Shown one piece after another: positions 50,437-59,227 of a stretch of 64,000 nt of DNA. The notes beneath the pieces are model-generated. The model was not told where the DNA came from. It ran no database searches and worked only from the letters and a program-made list of their open reading frames with translations. Every line of letters begins with the position of its first letter. Position 1 is the stretch's first letter. The translations under genes and the position numbers were made by a program. The stretch is from Streptomyces sp. NBC_00377 (GTDB taxonomy: Bacteria > Actinomycetota > Actinomycetes > Streptomycetales > Streptomycetaceae), in contig NZ_CP107958.1 in assembly GCF_036075115.1 (NCBI RefSeq), positions 3,472,001 to 3,536,000 of the forward strand, written 5' to 3'.

Positions 50437-51591
50437 CTAGCCGAGAGCCTGCTGAAGGTCCTCGAGGAGGTCGTCGATGTTCTCGATGCCGACGGAGAGC
50501 CGGACGAGGTCGCCGGGAACCTCCAGCGCCGAGCCGACCACGGACGCGTGCGTCATGCGACCCGGGTGCTCGATGAGGGACTCGACGCCGCCCAGCGACT
50601 CACCGAGGGTGAACACCTTGGCGCGGTTGCACACCTCGACGGCCGCTTCCTCGCCGCCGGCGACCCGGAAGGAGATCATGCCGCCGAAGGCCCTCATCTG
50701 CTTGGCCGCGACCTCGTGACCGGGGTGCTCCGGCAGACCCGGGTACAGCACGCTCGTCACCCGCGCGTGCCGGGTCAGCATGTCGGCGACCTTGGTGGCG
50801 TTCTCGCTGTGCCGGTCCATGCGCACCGACAGCGTCTTGGTGCCGCGCAGCACCAGCCAGGAGTCGAAGGGCCCGGCGACCGCGCCCATCGCGTTCTGGT
50901 GGTAGGCCAGTTCCTCGCCCAGCTCCGCGTCACCCGTGATCAGCGCGCCGCCGACGACGTCCGAGTGGCCGCCCATGTACTTGGTCAGGGAGTGCACCAC
51001 GACGTCCGCGCCGAGCGCCAGGGGCTGCTGGAGGTACGGCGTCGCGAAGGTGTTGTCGACGACGAGGCGGGCGCCCGCCTCCCGGGCGACCTGGGCGACG
51101 GCGGCGATGTCGGTGATGCCGAGCAGCGGGTTGGACGGGGTCTCCACCCACACCGCCTTGGTCTTCGGGGTGATCGCGGCCCGTACGGCGGCGGGATCGC
51201 TGGTGTCGGCGACGGACCACTCCACCCCCCAGCGGGCGACGACCTTGGCGAAGAGCCGGAACGTGCCGCCGTAGGCGTCGTTCGGGATGACCACGTGGTC
51301 GCCGGGGCTGAGCAGCGTACGCAACAGGCAGTCCTCGGCCGCCAGTCCGGAAGCGAACGCGAGACCTCGGCGACCGCCCTCGAGGGCGGCGAGGTTCTCC
51401 TCCAGGGCGGTCCTGGTCGGGTTGGCGCTGCGGCTGTACTCGTAGCCGCCGCGCAGACCGCCGACGCCGTCCTGCTTGTAGGTCGAGACCTGGTAGATCG
51501 GCGGGACGACCGCGCCGGTGAGGGGATCGGCGGTGTTGCCCGCGTGGATCGCGAGGGTCTCGAAGTGCTGACTGATGTGCCTGTCGCTCAT
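50437..51591 (-). CDS. metB: Cystathionine gamma-synthase / gamma-lyase family PLP enzyme
   Basis: 384 residues, normal for the Cys/Met metabolism PLP family. PLP Lys204 lies in VVHSLTKYMGGHSD; also YEYSRSANPTRTALEENLAALEGG, the substrate Arg/Tyr loop, FASGLAAEDCLL, and the C-terminal SLGGVESLIEHPGRMTHASV. It either makes cystathionine from O-acylhomoserine and cysteine or cleaves cystathionine; sequence alone does not separate them, though actinobacterial neighbours are often named metB. Leftward single gene with a weak RBS before ATG 51591. Confidence 0.92.
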   Translation of the reverse strand: MSDRHISQHFETLAIHAGNTADPLTGAVVPPIYQVSTYKQDGVGGLRGGYEYSRSANPTRTALEENLAALEGGRRGLAFASGLAAEDCLLRTLLSPGDHVVIPNDAYGGTFRLFAKVVARWGVEWSVADTSDPAAVRAAITPKTKAVWVETPSNPLLGITDIAAVAQVAREAGARLVVDNTFATPYLQQPLALGADVVVHSLTKYMGGHSDVVGGALITGDAELGEELAYHQNAMGAVAGPFDSWLVLRGTKTLSVRMDRHSENATKVADMLTRHARVTSVLYPGLPEHPGHEVAAKQMRAFGGMISFRVAGGEEAAVEVCNRAKVFTLGESLGGVESLIEHPGRMTHASVVGSALEVPGDLVRLSVGIENIDDLLEDLQQALG

Positions 51592-51732
51592 GGGGACCGA
51601 GCGTAGTCCGCTCGCGGGCGTGGTGCGGGACGGCGGGAGCGCGCGGGCGCGGGCGGACGTGCCTCCCGGAGGTTTTCCACAGGTGCGGGGGCGGGTTCGC
51701 CATTTGCCGGCGCGGTCTGGTTCGCTTGTGGC

Positions 51733-52851
51733 ATGGAGATTCTGTTCGTCCTGATGGCGCTGCTCATGGTCGGCTTCGTGCTGCTGCCGTTCCTTCGGCG
51801 CAGGCGCGGCATGGTCGAGCAGGTCCCGGCGGGCCACCCGGACGCCGCGGACCCGGCGACCTACGGGTTCGTGCGCACGGAGGAACTGGACATCCGTATG
51901 CCCGGCCCCGACCAGGACCTGCTGGACGTCCTGGACGTGGTGCAGCACACGCAGGACTACCGGGCCGCGCAGCAGCTGCTGGCCGGCACGGAGACGGAGG
52001 GCGAGCTGCGCTGGCAGCGCGTGCAGGCCTTCGCGGGCGCGGCCGCGCTGGAGCTCCAGCAGCGGCCGGGCGGGGTCGGCGAGACGCCGGGCGGGCAGTG
52101 GCTGCGGGTGTGGCGCGCAGAGGCGCCGAAGGACGCGGGCGGTGCGGCCGTGCACGCCGAGTTCCTGGTGCAGCAGGCATGGCGGACGTCGACCCGGGGC
52201 ACGGACGAGTTCCGGATCATCATGGAAGAGGCCAGGGACGCCTGCGGTCAGGCGGCGCTCCTGTCCCCCGGCGACCCCGTCCCCTACATCGTCGAGTTGT
52301 CGGTGGCCCGCGGCCTCCAGTACTCGCAGACGGAGTTCGAGCGGCTCTGGCTGGAGATCCTGGACCGCGCCCCGGCGCACATGGGCGCGCATCTGGCGGC
52401 CCTGCACTACTGGTGCGAGAAGTGGCACGGCACGCGCGAACTGGCGTACTCGTTCGCGGAGGCGGCGGCGGCGAGAGCCCCCCGGGGCTCCCTCCTCGCG
52501 GCCATGCCCCTGTTCGCGGTCTTCGAGCACCTCCCCGAGGTGAACCTGGTCAGCACCTTCTACCAGAGCGAGGTCGTGACCAAGGCGATGCACGGGGCGC
52601 TGTTCGCGGTGCACGCGGCCCGGCCCGACGACCCGATGCTGGCGCACGTCCGTCACCTGCTGATCTTCTTCCTGGTGCGCTCCGAGCGCTGGTCGGAGGC
52701 GATGAACCAGCTCATCCACGTGGACGGTCATGTGGGCGCCCTCCCGTGGACCCTCTCCCCCGACCCGGCCGGCGAGTTCGCGGTCTACCGCGCGCTGGCC
52801 GTCGCCGGCTACGAGGCGAACGGCGGCAGCCCGGCGACCCTGCCGCACTGA
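51733..52851 (+). CDS. Hypothetical membrane-anchored helical-repeat protein
   Basis: 372 residues. N-terminal transmembrane helix (about 3-20: ILFVLMALLMVGFVLLPFLRRRR), then a long helical region without Cys-rich or catalytic motifs. Segments such as DYRAAQQLLAGTETEGELRWQRVQAFAGAAALEL and EARDACGQAALLSPGDPVPYIVELSVARGLQYS look like TPR/SEL1-type alpha repeats. I recognise it as a conserved Streptomyces hypothetical but cannot name a function. RBS is weak. Ends 123 bp before msrA. Confidence 0.85.
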   Translation: MEILFVLMALLMVGFVLLPFLRRRRGMVEQVPAGHPDAADPATYGFVRTEELDIRMPGPDQDLLDVLDVVQHTQDYRAAQQLLAGTETEGELRWQRVQAFAGAAALELQQRPGGVGETPGGQWLRVWRAEAPKDAGGAAVHAEFLVQQAWRTSTRGTDEFRIIMEEARDACGQAALLSPGDPVPYIVELSVARGLQYSQTEFERLWLEILDRAPAHMGAHLAALHYWCEKWHGTRELAYSFAEAAAARAPRGSLLAAMPLFAVFEHLPEVNLVSTFYQSEVVTKAMHGALFAVHAARPDDPMLAHVRHLLIFFLVRSERWSEAMNQLIHVDGHVGALPWTLSPDPAGEFAVYRALAVAGYEANGGSPATLPH

Positions 52852-52974
52852 CGCCGGAGAGCCCAGGGAGGCCGGCAGGACCCGGGAGCCCGGCAGGACC
52901 CGGAATGCACCGAACCCGGCGCCGGTTGTCATGCGCGGACCCCGATTCGCGGACCCCGATCCTCTGGAGACCGC

Positions 52975-53691
52975 ATGTTCCCGCACAGCCGCACGCCCCA
53001 GCTGCCGACGCCCGAGCAGGCTCTGGAGGGCCGTCCGAGGCCGGTGTACTCCGTGCCCGACCGCCACACCGTCCTCGGCACGCCGCTCCTCGGCCCCTAC
53101 CCGGAGGGCCTCGAGGTCGCCGACTTCGGCCTGGGCTGCTTCTGGGGAGCGGAGCGCCGGTTCTGGCAGCTCCCGGAAGGCGTGTGGACGACCCTGGTCG
53201 GCTACCAGGGCGGCCACACCGAGCACCCCACCTACGAGGAGGTCTGCTCGGGCCTCACCGCCCACACGGAGGTCGTCCGCGTGGTCTTCGACCCGAGGGT
53301 GATCTCCTACGCGAGCCTGCTGAGGACGTTCTGGGAGTCCCACGACCCCACCCAGGGCTTCCGCCAGGGCAACGACGTGGGCAGCCAGTACCGTTCCGCG
53401 ATCTACACCCACTCCCCGGCCCAGGCGACGACGGCCGACGCCTCCCGCGTGTCCTACCAGCAACGCCTCACAGCCTCGGGCCACGCCGGCATCACCACGC
53501 AGATCCTCCCGGCACGCGACAACCCGTTCTACGCGGCCGAGGGCTACCACCAGCAGTACCTCTCCGACGCCAAGAACCCGAACGGGTACTGCGGGCTGGG
53601 CGGGACGGGGGTCCGCATGGTCGACCCGTACGAGACGCACCGGGGTGCGTCATGCCCGACGGGCCTCACGTCGGCGCCGACGGGCGACTGA
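52975..53691 (+). CDS. msrA: Peptide methionine sulfoxide reductase A
   Basis: 238 residues with an N-terminal extension of about 45 residues. The catalytic motif GCFWGAERRFW carries Cys55; the substrate pocket residues are in GYQGGHTEHPTYEEVCSG and FWESHDPTQGFRQGNDVGSQYRSAIYTH; a resolving Cys occurs in NGYCGLGG. It reduces methionine-S-sulfoxide in oxidised proteins using thioredoxin. The C-terminal 20 residues are disordered. No MsrB is adjacent. Confidence 0.97.
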   Translation: MFPHSRTPQLPTPEQALEGRPRPVYSVPDRHTVLGTPLLGPYPEGLEVADFGLGCFWGAERRFWQLPEGVWTTLVGYQGGHTEHPTYEEVCSGLTAHTEVVRVVFDPRVISYASLLRTFWESHDPTQGFRQGNDVGSQYRSAIYTHSPAQATTADASRVSYQQRLTASGHAGITTQILPARDNPFYAAEGYHQQYLSDAKNPNGYCGLGGTGVRMVDPYETHRGASCPTGLTSAPTGD

Positions 53692-53807
53692 CCCCGAGCG
53701 GGGTGTCTCCGGCGTATTCGGGAGCGGTCCGGCTTCGGGAGCCGCTGTGAGCGGTGATGCCCACGGGGTCCATGTGGCCGTTGCCCGGGTACCCGTAGGG
53801 TGCATCC

Positions 53808-54917
53808 GTGACTGCCATAGTGAGTTCCACGAGAGCCCGCGCCGCGCTCCGCACGTCGGCGCGTGCCTCCGCGGAGTTGCTGCTCATATTCCTGATGCTC
53901 GCGGTGACCTTGTGGATCCTGGGCCGGATGTGGTCGGTCGTCTGGCCGCTCGTGGTCGGACTGCTCATGACCACGCTGACCTGGCCGCCGACCCGTTTCC
54001 TGCGGCGCCGCGGATGGAGACCCGCTCTCGCCGCATCGGTCGTGACCGTGCTGTTCCTCCTGATCGCCCTGGGCGTCGTCGCGTTGATCGCGGTGCCGGT
54101 GGCATCCCAGTCCGGTGATCTGACCGACGGAGTGGTCGAGGGCATCCAGAAGGTGCGCGAGTGGGCCGCCGGGCCGCCGTTGAACATCAGTGACGCCCAG
54201 ATCGACAAGGCGTTCGACAGCGCGGTGGCCCGCGCGCAGGACGGGCTCGGCAGCATGGTCGGCGCTGTCGTCACCGGAGTGAACACCGTGCTGAACGGCC
54301 TGGTGACGGCCGTCCTGGCCCTCTTCCTGATGTTCTTCTTCCTCAAGGACGGCCCTCGGTTCCTGCCGTGGCTCGCGCGTCAGCTGCCCGGTCGGCTCGC
54401 CACCGACGTCCCGGTGGTGGCCGCGCGCAGCTGGGACACCCTGGGAGCGTTCGTGCGTTCCCAGGCGGCTGTCGGGCTGCTCGACGCGGTCCTGATCGGC
54501 CTGGGCCTGTGGGTGGTGGGGGTGCCGCTGGTCCTTCCGCTGGCGGTGCTGACCTTCGTCTCCGCGTTCGTGCCGATCATCGGTGCCCTGTTCGCGGGGT
54601 TCGTCGCGGTTCTCATCGCGCTGGTCTCCAACGGCCTGACGGACGCGCTGATCGTGCTGGCGATCATCGTGGTGGTGCAGCAGCTCGAGGGCAACGTGTT
54701 CCAGCCCATGATCCAGAGCCGTGGGCTCGGCCTCCACGCGGCGGTGGTCCTGCTGGCGGTGACGCTGGGCGGCAGTCTGGCCGGCATCGTGGGCAGTCTG
54801 CTCGCGGTGCCGATCGCCGCGCTGATCGCGGTGGTCTGGGACCACGTCCGCGAGCAGCTCCGGGAACCGCCCCGTCCGGGGACCGACGAGCCGGAGTCCG
54901 CAGCCGTCCCGTCCTAG
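53808..54917 (+). CDS. AI-2E family (PerM-like) transporter
   Basis: 369 residues from GTG 53808 with about eight transmembrane helices. AI-2E/UPF0118 features: the cytoplasmic/extracytoplasmic helical domain between helices 3 and 4 (about 105-160), FFFLKDGPRFLPWLARQLP, and the C-terminal VVVQQLEGNVFQPMIQSRGLGLHAAVVLLAVTLGG, the most conserved block. Members export AI-2 or act in Na+/H+ balance; the substrate here is unknown. There is no operon partner. Confidence 0.93.
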   Translation: MTAIVSSTRARAALRTSARASAELLLIFLMLAVTLWILGRMWSVVWPLVVGLLMTTLTWPPTRFLRRRGWRPALAASVVTVLFLLIALGVVALIAVPVASQSGDLTDGVVEGIQKVREWAAGPPLNISDAQIDKAFDSAVARAQDGLGSMVGAVVTGVNTVLNGLVTAVLALFLMFFFLKDGPRFLPWLARQLPGRLATDVPVVAARSWDTLGAFVRSQAAVGLLDAVLIGLGLWVVGVPLVLPLAVLTFVSAFVPIIGALFAGFVAVLIALVSNGLTDALIVLAIIVVVQQLEGNVFQPMIQSRGLGLHAAVVLLAVTLGGSLAGIVGSLLAVPIAALIAVVWDHVREQLREPPRPGTDEPESAAVPS

Positions 54918-54972
54918 GACCTGGGATTCCTGCTTCCCGGGACGCGGGTCTCCTGTTCGGTGACCGTCCGGG

Positions 54973-55425
54973 TCACCGGACGGTGAAGTCGGTCGCCTCC
55001 GTGTTCAGGGTCGTGGTGCCGTCCTGCGCGGTGGCCAGGACCGCGATGTGCCAGACACCCCGCGGGGACGACTCGGCATCGGAACTGGTCACCGCGATGG
55101 TGTAGGTGCAGCGCGAGGTGTCCTCACCGGAGGGCTTGCAGACGGCCGACTCCACCTCGGCCATGTCCTCGGCGGTCAGCCCCTTCTCGGCGAAGGGCGA
55201 GCTCTCCGGCCACGCCAGCACCTTGACGCGCTTCACGCCGGAGGCGGCCGTGACATCGGTGACGAAGGTCAGCGACCCGTCACGGTCGCCGTCGGGAGCG
55301 GTGTAGCGGGCGGCGTTGTGCGCCAGTGCCGGGGAGCGGCCCTCGGCGTGGGCGAGAGCGAAGGCACCGGCGCCACCGAGGAGGACGACACCGGCGGCGA
55401 CGGACAGGGCGATACGTCGGGACAT
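54973..55425 (-). CDS. Secreted DUF5707-like protein
   Basis: 150 residues from ATG 55425, with GGAGAA upstream. A signal peptide or anchor (MSRRIALSVAAGVVLLGGAG, cut near residue 27) precedes a small beta-sandwich (about 40-150) with two Cys (SAVCKPSG and SRCTYTI) that can form a disulfide. Strand pattern and size match DUF5707 of Streptomyces, which has no known function. Single leftward gene. Confidence 0.8.
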   Translation of the reverse strand: MSRRIALSVAAGVVLLGGAGAFALAHAEGRSPALAHNAARYTAPDGDRDGSLTFVTDVTAASGVKRVKVLAWPESSPFAEKGLTAEDMAEVESAVCKPSGEDTSRCTYTIAVTSSDAESSPRGVWHIAVLATAQDGTTTLNTEATDFTVR

Positions 55426-55634
55426 GGGATTCTCCGTGATTTGTCGGCTGGACCGGGCCGGCGCTCGTCGACCGCGCCGCTGCGCCGATACTCGCCGCGC
55501 GAGGCCCCGCCGGGCATGAGCACGTCTACTCATCCCCCTGTGAGTAAGCCTTCCGATCGCGCCCCTCGCCACGGCGTGCCGGGCCGACCCGGCGGCCGGT
55601 GCGCGCGGTGCGCCACCTGCCGCCGGGAGACGGG

Positions 55635-56879
55635 TCACCAGTCGTGCACGGTCCCGTCCAGCAGCCTGTTGACCGGCAGGTATGCCGCCTCGTAGGGGAA
55701 GCGTTCCGCTGCCTCGGTGTCGAGTTCGACTCCCAGGCCCGGGTTGTCGGACGGGTGCAGCAGGCCGTCCTCGAACCGGAACGAGGTACGGAAGACCTCC
55801 AGCGTCCGCTCGGAGTGCTGCATGTACTCCTGGATGCCGAAGTTGTGGACGGCCAGGTCCAGATGGAGCGCCGCGGCCATGCCCACCGGGGAGATGTCGG
55901 TCGGGCCGTGCATCCCTGACCTGACGCCGTAGACGTCCGCGAGATCGAGCAGCTTCTTCATGGCGGTGACACCACCGGTGTGGGTGACGGCGGACCGCAC
56001 GTAGTCGATCAGCCGCTCGCTCAGCAACGTGGTGTAGTCGTAGACCGAGTTGAAGACCTCGCCGATCGCCAGCGGCGTCGTCGTGTGCTGCCGGATCAGG
56101 CGGAGCGCCGCCTGGTCCTCCGCGGGCGTCGCGTCCTCCAGCCAGAACAGGTCGTACGGTTCCAGCGCCTTGCCCAGCTGAGCGGCCTGGATCGGCGTCA
56201 TCCGGTGGTGTCCGTCGTGCAGCAAGGGCAGTTCGGGGCCGAACTCCGCCCGGACGGCCTCGAAGACGGACGGCATGTGCCGCAGGTACGCACGGGTGTC
56301 CCAGGTCTCCACCGCCGGGAGGGGCCGCCCGCCGGCGGCGGCCCGGCGCGCGGGCTCGTAGTCGTAGCGGTCCCCGCCCCGCGCGCCCGAGGCGGCGACC
56401 CCGTACACCGAGTCCAGGCCCGGTATCCCGCTCTGCACACGGATGGCGCGGTAGCCCAGCTCCAGATGCGCCCGCACGGAGTCGAGCAGTTCGGGCACAT
56501 CGCGTCCCGAGGCGTGCCCGTAGGCGAGGGCCCCGCGGCGGGACGCGCCGCCGAGGAGTTGGTACAGGGGCATCCCGGCGCACTTGGCCTTGATGTCCCA
56601 CAGCGCCGTGTCGACCGCCGCGACGGCCGCCATGGTGACGGGGCCGCGCCGCCAGTAGGCGCCCCGGTAGAGGTACTGCCAGGTGTCCTCGATGCGCGAG
56701 GCGTCGGCTCCGAGGAGCAGGGGGACGACGTGGCTGTCCAGATAGGACCGGACGGCCAGCTCCCGGCCGTTCAGCGTGGCGTCGCCGAGGCCGGTCACGC
56801 CGTCCTCGGTGGTGATGCGCAGGGTGACGAAGTTCCGTCCCGGGCTGGTGACGATCACCTCGGCGGACACGATCCGCAT
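55635..56879 (-). CDS. D-mannonate dehydratase (ManD-type, enolase superfamily)
   Basis: 414 residues. MR-MLE fold of the RspA/ManD group: N-terminal capping domain (about 1-115: RIVSAEVIVTSPGRNFVTLRITTEDG, VDTALWDIKAKCAGMPLYQLLGG), then the barrel with metal ligands in LPLLHDGHHRMTPIQAA, FWLEDATPAEDQ and AIGEVFNSVYDY. His in SGMHGPTDISPVGMAAALHL is near the C-terminus, a ManD hallmark. It removes water from D-mannonate to give 2-keto-3-deoxygluconate; some ManD members are slow and have broader substrates. It is 77 bp downstream of the GntR-gluconokinase fusion, the likely operon leader. Confidence 0.9.
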   Translation of the reverse strand: MRIVSAEVIVTSPGRNFVTLRITTEDGVTGLGDATLNGRELAVRSYLDSHVVPLLLGADASRIEDTWQYLYRGAYWRRGPVTMAAVAAVDTALWDIKAKCAGMPLYQLLGGASRRGALAYGHASGRDVPELLDSVRAHLELGYRAIRVQSGIPGLDSVYGVAASGARGGDRYDYEPARRAAAGGRPLPAVETWDTRAYLRHMPSVFEAVRAEFGPELPLLHDGHHRMTPIQAAQLGKALEPYDLFWLEDATPAEDQAALRLIRQHTTTPLAIGEVFNSVYDYTTLLSERLIDYVRSAVTHTGGVTAMKKLLDLADVYGVRSGMHGPTDISPVGMAAALHLDLAVHNFGIQEYMQHSERTLEVFRTSFRFEDGLLHPSDNPGLGVELDTEAAERFPYEAAYLPVNRLLDGTVHDW

Positions 56880-56956
56880 GGCGAGGTCCCCTCTCATCCG
56901 TCGGTTCGAACGGTCCGGTCTGTCGGTAAGTCAGGTCCGCGTCCGCGTGGAGCGTC

Positions 56957-58402
56957 TCAGCGGCCGCGTGTGCGTCGGGCCAGCTCGGTCTGGACCTCGG
57001 CGACGATGCGTTCGACGGGCAGGGTCGCGTCGACCGTCATGCCGGCCTCGTCCTCCTCGAGCGGTTCGAGGTCCTCGAACTGCGAGGAGACCAGCGAGGC
57101 CGGCATGAAGTGCGACCGCCGGCCGGACACACGGGCGGTGGCCTCGTCCCGGCCGAGTTCCAGGTGTACGAAGAAGGCGTCGGGACGGGCCACCCGGAGC
57201 ATCTCGCGGTAGATGCGTTTGAGAGCCGAGCAGGTGATGACCAGCCCCTCCTCCGAGCCCGCCGCGCGCATGCGGCCCGCGACAGCCGCGAGCCAGGGGC
57301 TGCGGCTGCGGTCGTCGAGACGCTCGCCGTTCTCCATCGACTCCACGTTGCGCCGGGGATGGAAGCGGTCCCCCTCCTCGAAGGGCACCCTCAGCGACTC
57401 CGCCAGGTACTGGCCCGCAGTGGACTTGCCGCACCCGGTCACCCCCATGACGACGACGGGGGCGCGCCGGGCCCGGACCAACGCGGCCATGGCGTCCTTG
57501 AAACCGTCCCGGTGGGCGGTCGGCAGACCGTTCGCGTTGAACTCGTCGAGCCCTGCCCGCAGATGGTCGAGCACCACGGGATCCTGGAGCCGTCCGCCGC
57601 GGATCTCGGCGAGGATGGACTCCGCGAAGGCCTCCGCGGCCGTCGGCAGTCCTTGGTCGACGGCGTAGGCCAGCCCCATGTGCAGCCACATGGCGATCGG
57701 CAGCGGCCGCGTCGGATAGCTCTGTACGGTGTCGGCGCCGACGACGGCGCGTGCCGGAGTGACCCTCACATCCTGGTGACCGCCCGCCCAGTCACGGTCG
57801 ATCCGGTGGTTCAGCGCCATGACGACCGGGTGGGAAAGCCGCAGGAACAGCTCGTTGCGCGAGCCGGCCAGCAGGGTGCGGTGGAAGGCTGCGTCGACGT
57901 CCCGGAAGCGCTGCCGGATCGGCGCACCCTCGCGGGGGCGGTCGAAGTCCGGCTCCTCGCTCAGGGTGAGCAGGGTGCGGGCGTGGCTGGTCAGATCGTG
58001 GCATACCTCCGCGGACCTGCTCAGCGCCGCGAGCCTGGCCGCCCGGGGCTCGATCACCTCCCGCAGCTCGGTGAGCGACCGCATCTGGCTGTCGGGGGCC
58101 ACCTCGAGTCGCCACGCGATCACTTCGGGGTCCAGCAGGTCCCACCGTTCCAGCGCCTGAACGGTGGCTCCGATCCGCGGCTGGAGCTTGACGAGGCCCT
58201 TCTGGTGCAGGGTGTGCAGCGCCTCGCGCGCCATGGGCCGGGTGATCCCGAACTCGTGCATGACGGCGTCCACGGTCAGATGCCGGTCGCGCGGTTTTCC
58301 CCCCTCCACGATCTGGCAGCCCAGTAGCTCCACCACATGGGCGGTGGAGCCTCGTAGCGCCTCCTCGGAATCCACACGAGGCTCTGATGCGGGACCAGTC
58401 AT
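56957..58402 (-). CDS. GntR/FadR-type regulator fused to gluconokinase
   Basis: 481 residues in one open frame. Residues about 10-75 form a GntR winged HTH (VDAVMHEFGITRPMAREALHTLHQKGLV), about 95-230 the FCD effector domain (ELREVIEPRAARLAALS, DVDAAFHRTLLAGSRNELFL, with Asp/His metal ligands), then an atypical helical linker (about 230-305). Residues about 312-480 form a gluconokinase of the shikimate-kinase type: P-loop GVTGCGKST near 318, EEGDRFHPRRNVESMENGERLDD and VITCSALKRIYREMLR. It should sense a sugar acid and also phosphorylate gluconate. The fusion of regulator and kinase is unusual. Confidence 0.9.
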   Translation of the reverse strand: MTGPASEPRVDSEEALRGSTAHVVELLGCQIVEGGKPRDRHLTVDAVMHEFGITRPMAREALHTLHQKGLVKLQPRIGATVQALERWDLLDPEVIAWRLEVAPDSQMRSLTELREVIEPRAARLAALSRSAEVCHDLTSHARTLLTLSEEPDFDRPREGAPIRQRFRDVDAAFHRTLLAGSRNELFLRLSHPVVMALNHRIDRDWAGGHQDVRVTPARAVVGADTVQSYPTRPLPIAMWLHMGLAYAVDQGLPTAAEAFAESILAEIRGGRLQDPVVLDHLRAGLDEFNANGLPTAHRDGFKDAMAALVRARRAPVVVMGVTGCGKSTAGQYLAESLRVPFEEGDRFHPRRNVESMENGERLDDRSRSPWLAAVAGRMRAAGSEEGLVITCSALKRIYREMLRVARPDAFFVHLELGRDEATARVSGRRSHFMPASLVSSQFEDLEPLEEDEAGMTVDATLPVERIVAEVQTELARRTRGR

Positions 58403-58755
58403 GGTCGGAATGCTAGGTCACAGGGCTCCTGTGGTCAGCCGTCCGTTCGGGGCGGACAGAAGTGCAGGCAGCAAAGAGGGCCGCACGGGCGCACAACGGG
58501 GCGCGCAACCACCCACTGCCACCCGCGAGTGCGCCTACCGAGGCGTTGATACCTCATCAGAAGCCTTCTCTGATACCGCTCATACGCTTACCGTGGTCAC
58601 TCATTCGAGAGGGTTCCGGTAGTGCCGACACCGGCCCGGGTCAGTTCCGTCCGACGCCATCCGACCCGGTGTCAGCGCGCGCGGCAGCCGGCTCAGGGCT
58701 GCCTCACCCCGTCCCGTACAGCCGACGCAACCGACGCAACCGCCAGGAGTGCCGT
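58403..58755. promoter_or_regulatory. Regulatory gap between the GntR fusion and the following gene
   Basis: 353 bp without a gene. The notable element is ATCAGAAGCCTTCTCTGAT at 58556-58574, a 6-7-6 palindrome, inside a pair of TGATACC direct repeats (58547-58553 and 58571-58577). TTGATA (58546-58551) and TCTGAT (58569-58574) are spaced 17 bp apart as a rightward promoter. GntR-family proteins often bind such palindromes, so the fusion protein may control both directions. Confidence 0.6.
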
Positions 58756-59013
58756 ATGTCCGAACCGTCCTCACCCCCGCCACCGTCCCAGCCTCAGCCG
58801 CAGCCCCCGCCTCTTGCACCGGCACCGGCACCGGCCCCGTCACCTCCGGAGCGGCTGTCCCTGCGCTGGGCCCTCATCCTGTTGGCCGCGGTCGTGGCGG
58901 GGCTGCTCGCGGGGCTGCTGACCTACGCCCAGTCGGGCAACTGGCCCGGGTCCCTCATGGCGGCGCTCGGCGCGAGCGGCGCGGCGCTGGTGGGGCTCCC
59001 GCTGCTGCTCTGA
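58756..59013 (+). CDS. Small proline-rich membrane protein
   Basis: 85 residues, ATG with AGGAG six bases upstream. Residues 1-32 are Pro/Gln/Ala-rich and disordered; two hydrophobic segments follow (about 38-56: LRWALILLAAVVAGLLAGLL, and about 65-85: SLMAALGASGAALVGLPLLL). No family is recognised. A 214-bp gap after it (59014-59227) holds no feature. Confidence 0.75.
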   Translation: MSEPSSPPPPSQPQPQPPPLAPAPAPAPSPPERLSLRWALILLAAVVAGLLAGLLTYAQSGNWPGSLMAALGASGAALVGLPLLL

Positions 59014-59227
59014 GGCGAGGCGGCGATCGCGCAGCACCTTGCCGGGGCCTCTTCCCAGCACCCTTGTCCAGGGCCTCTCGTCGAGCGGAGGCGCCCGGTC
59101 GCAGCCTCCCGGTTCCTGTGCGAGCCTGAATCCAAGATCAGGAAGCCGCCTGGCCGCCGGCCCGTCCGGGCGAGGGCACAGACGGTGGCCGCCGAGCGGG
59201 GGGCGCCCCCGAGAGGAGCTGATCCAC

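Noticed and set aside
53544..54845. 433-codon minus-strand frame over msrA end and the AI-2E transporter
   Set aside because: His/Arg/Gln-rich shadow of a membrane protein gene.
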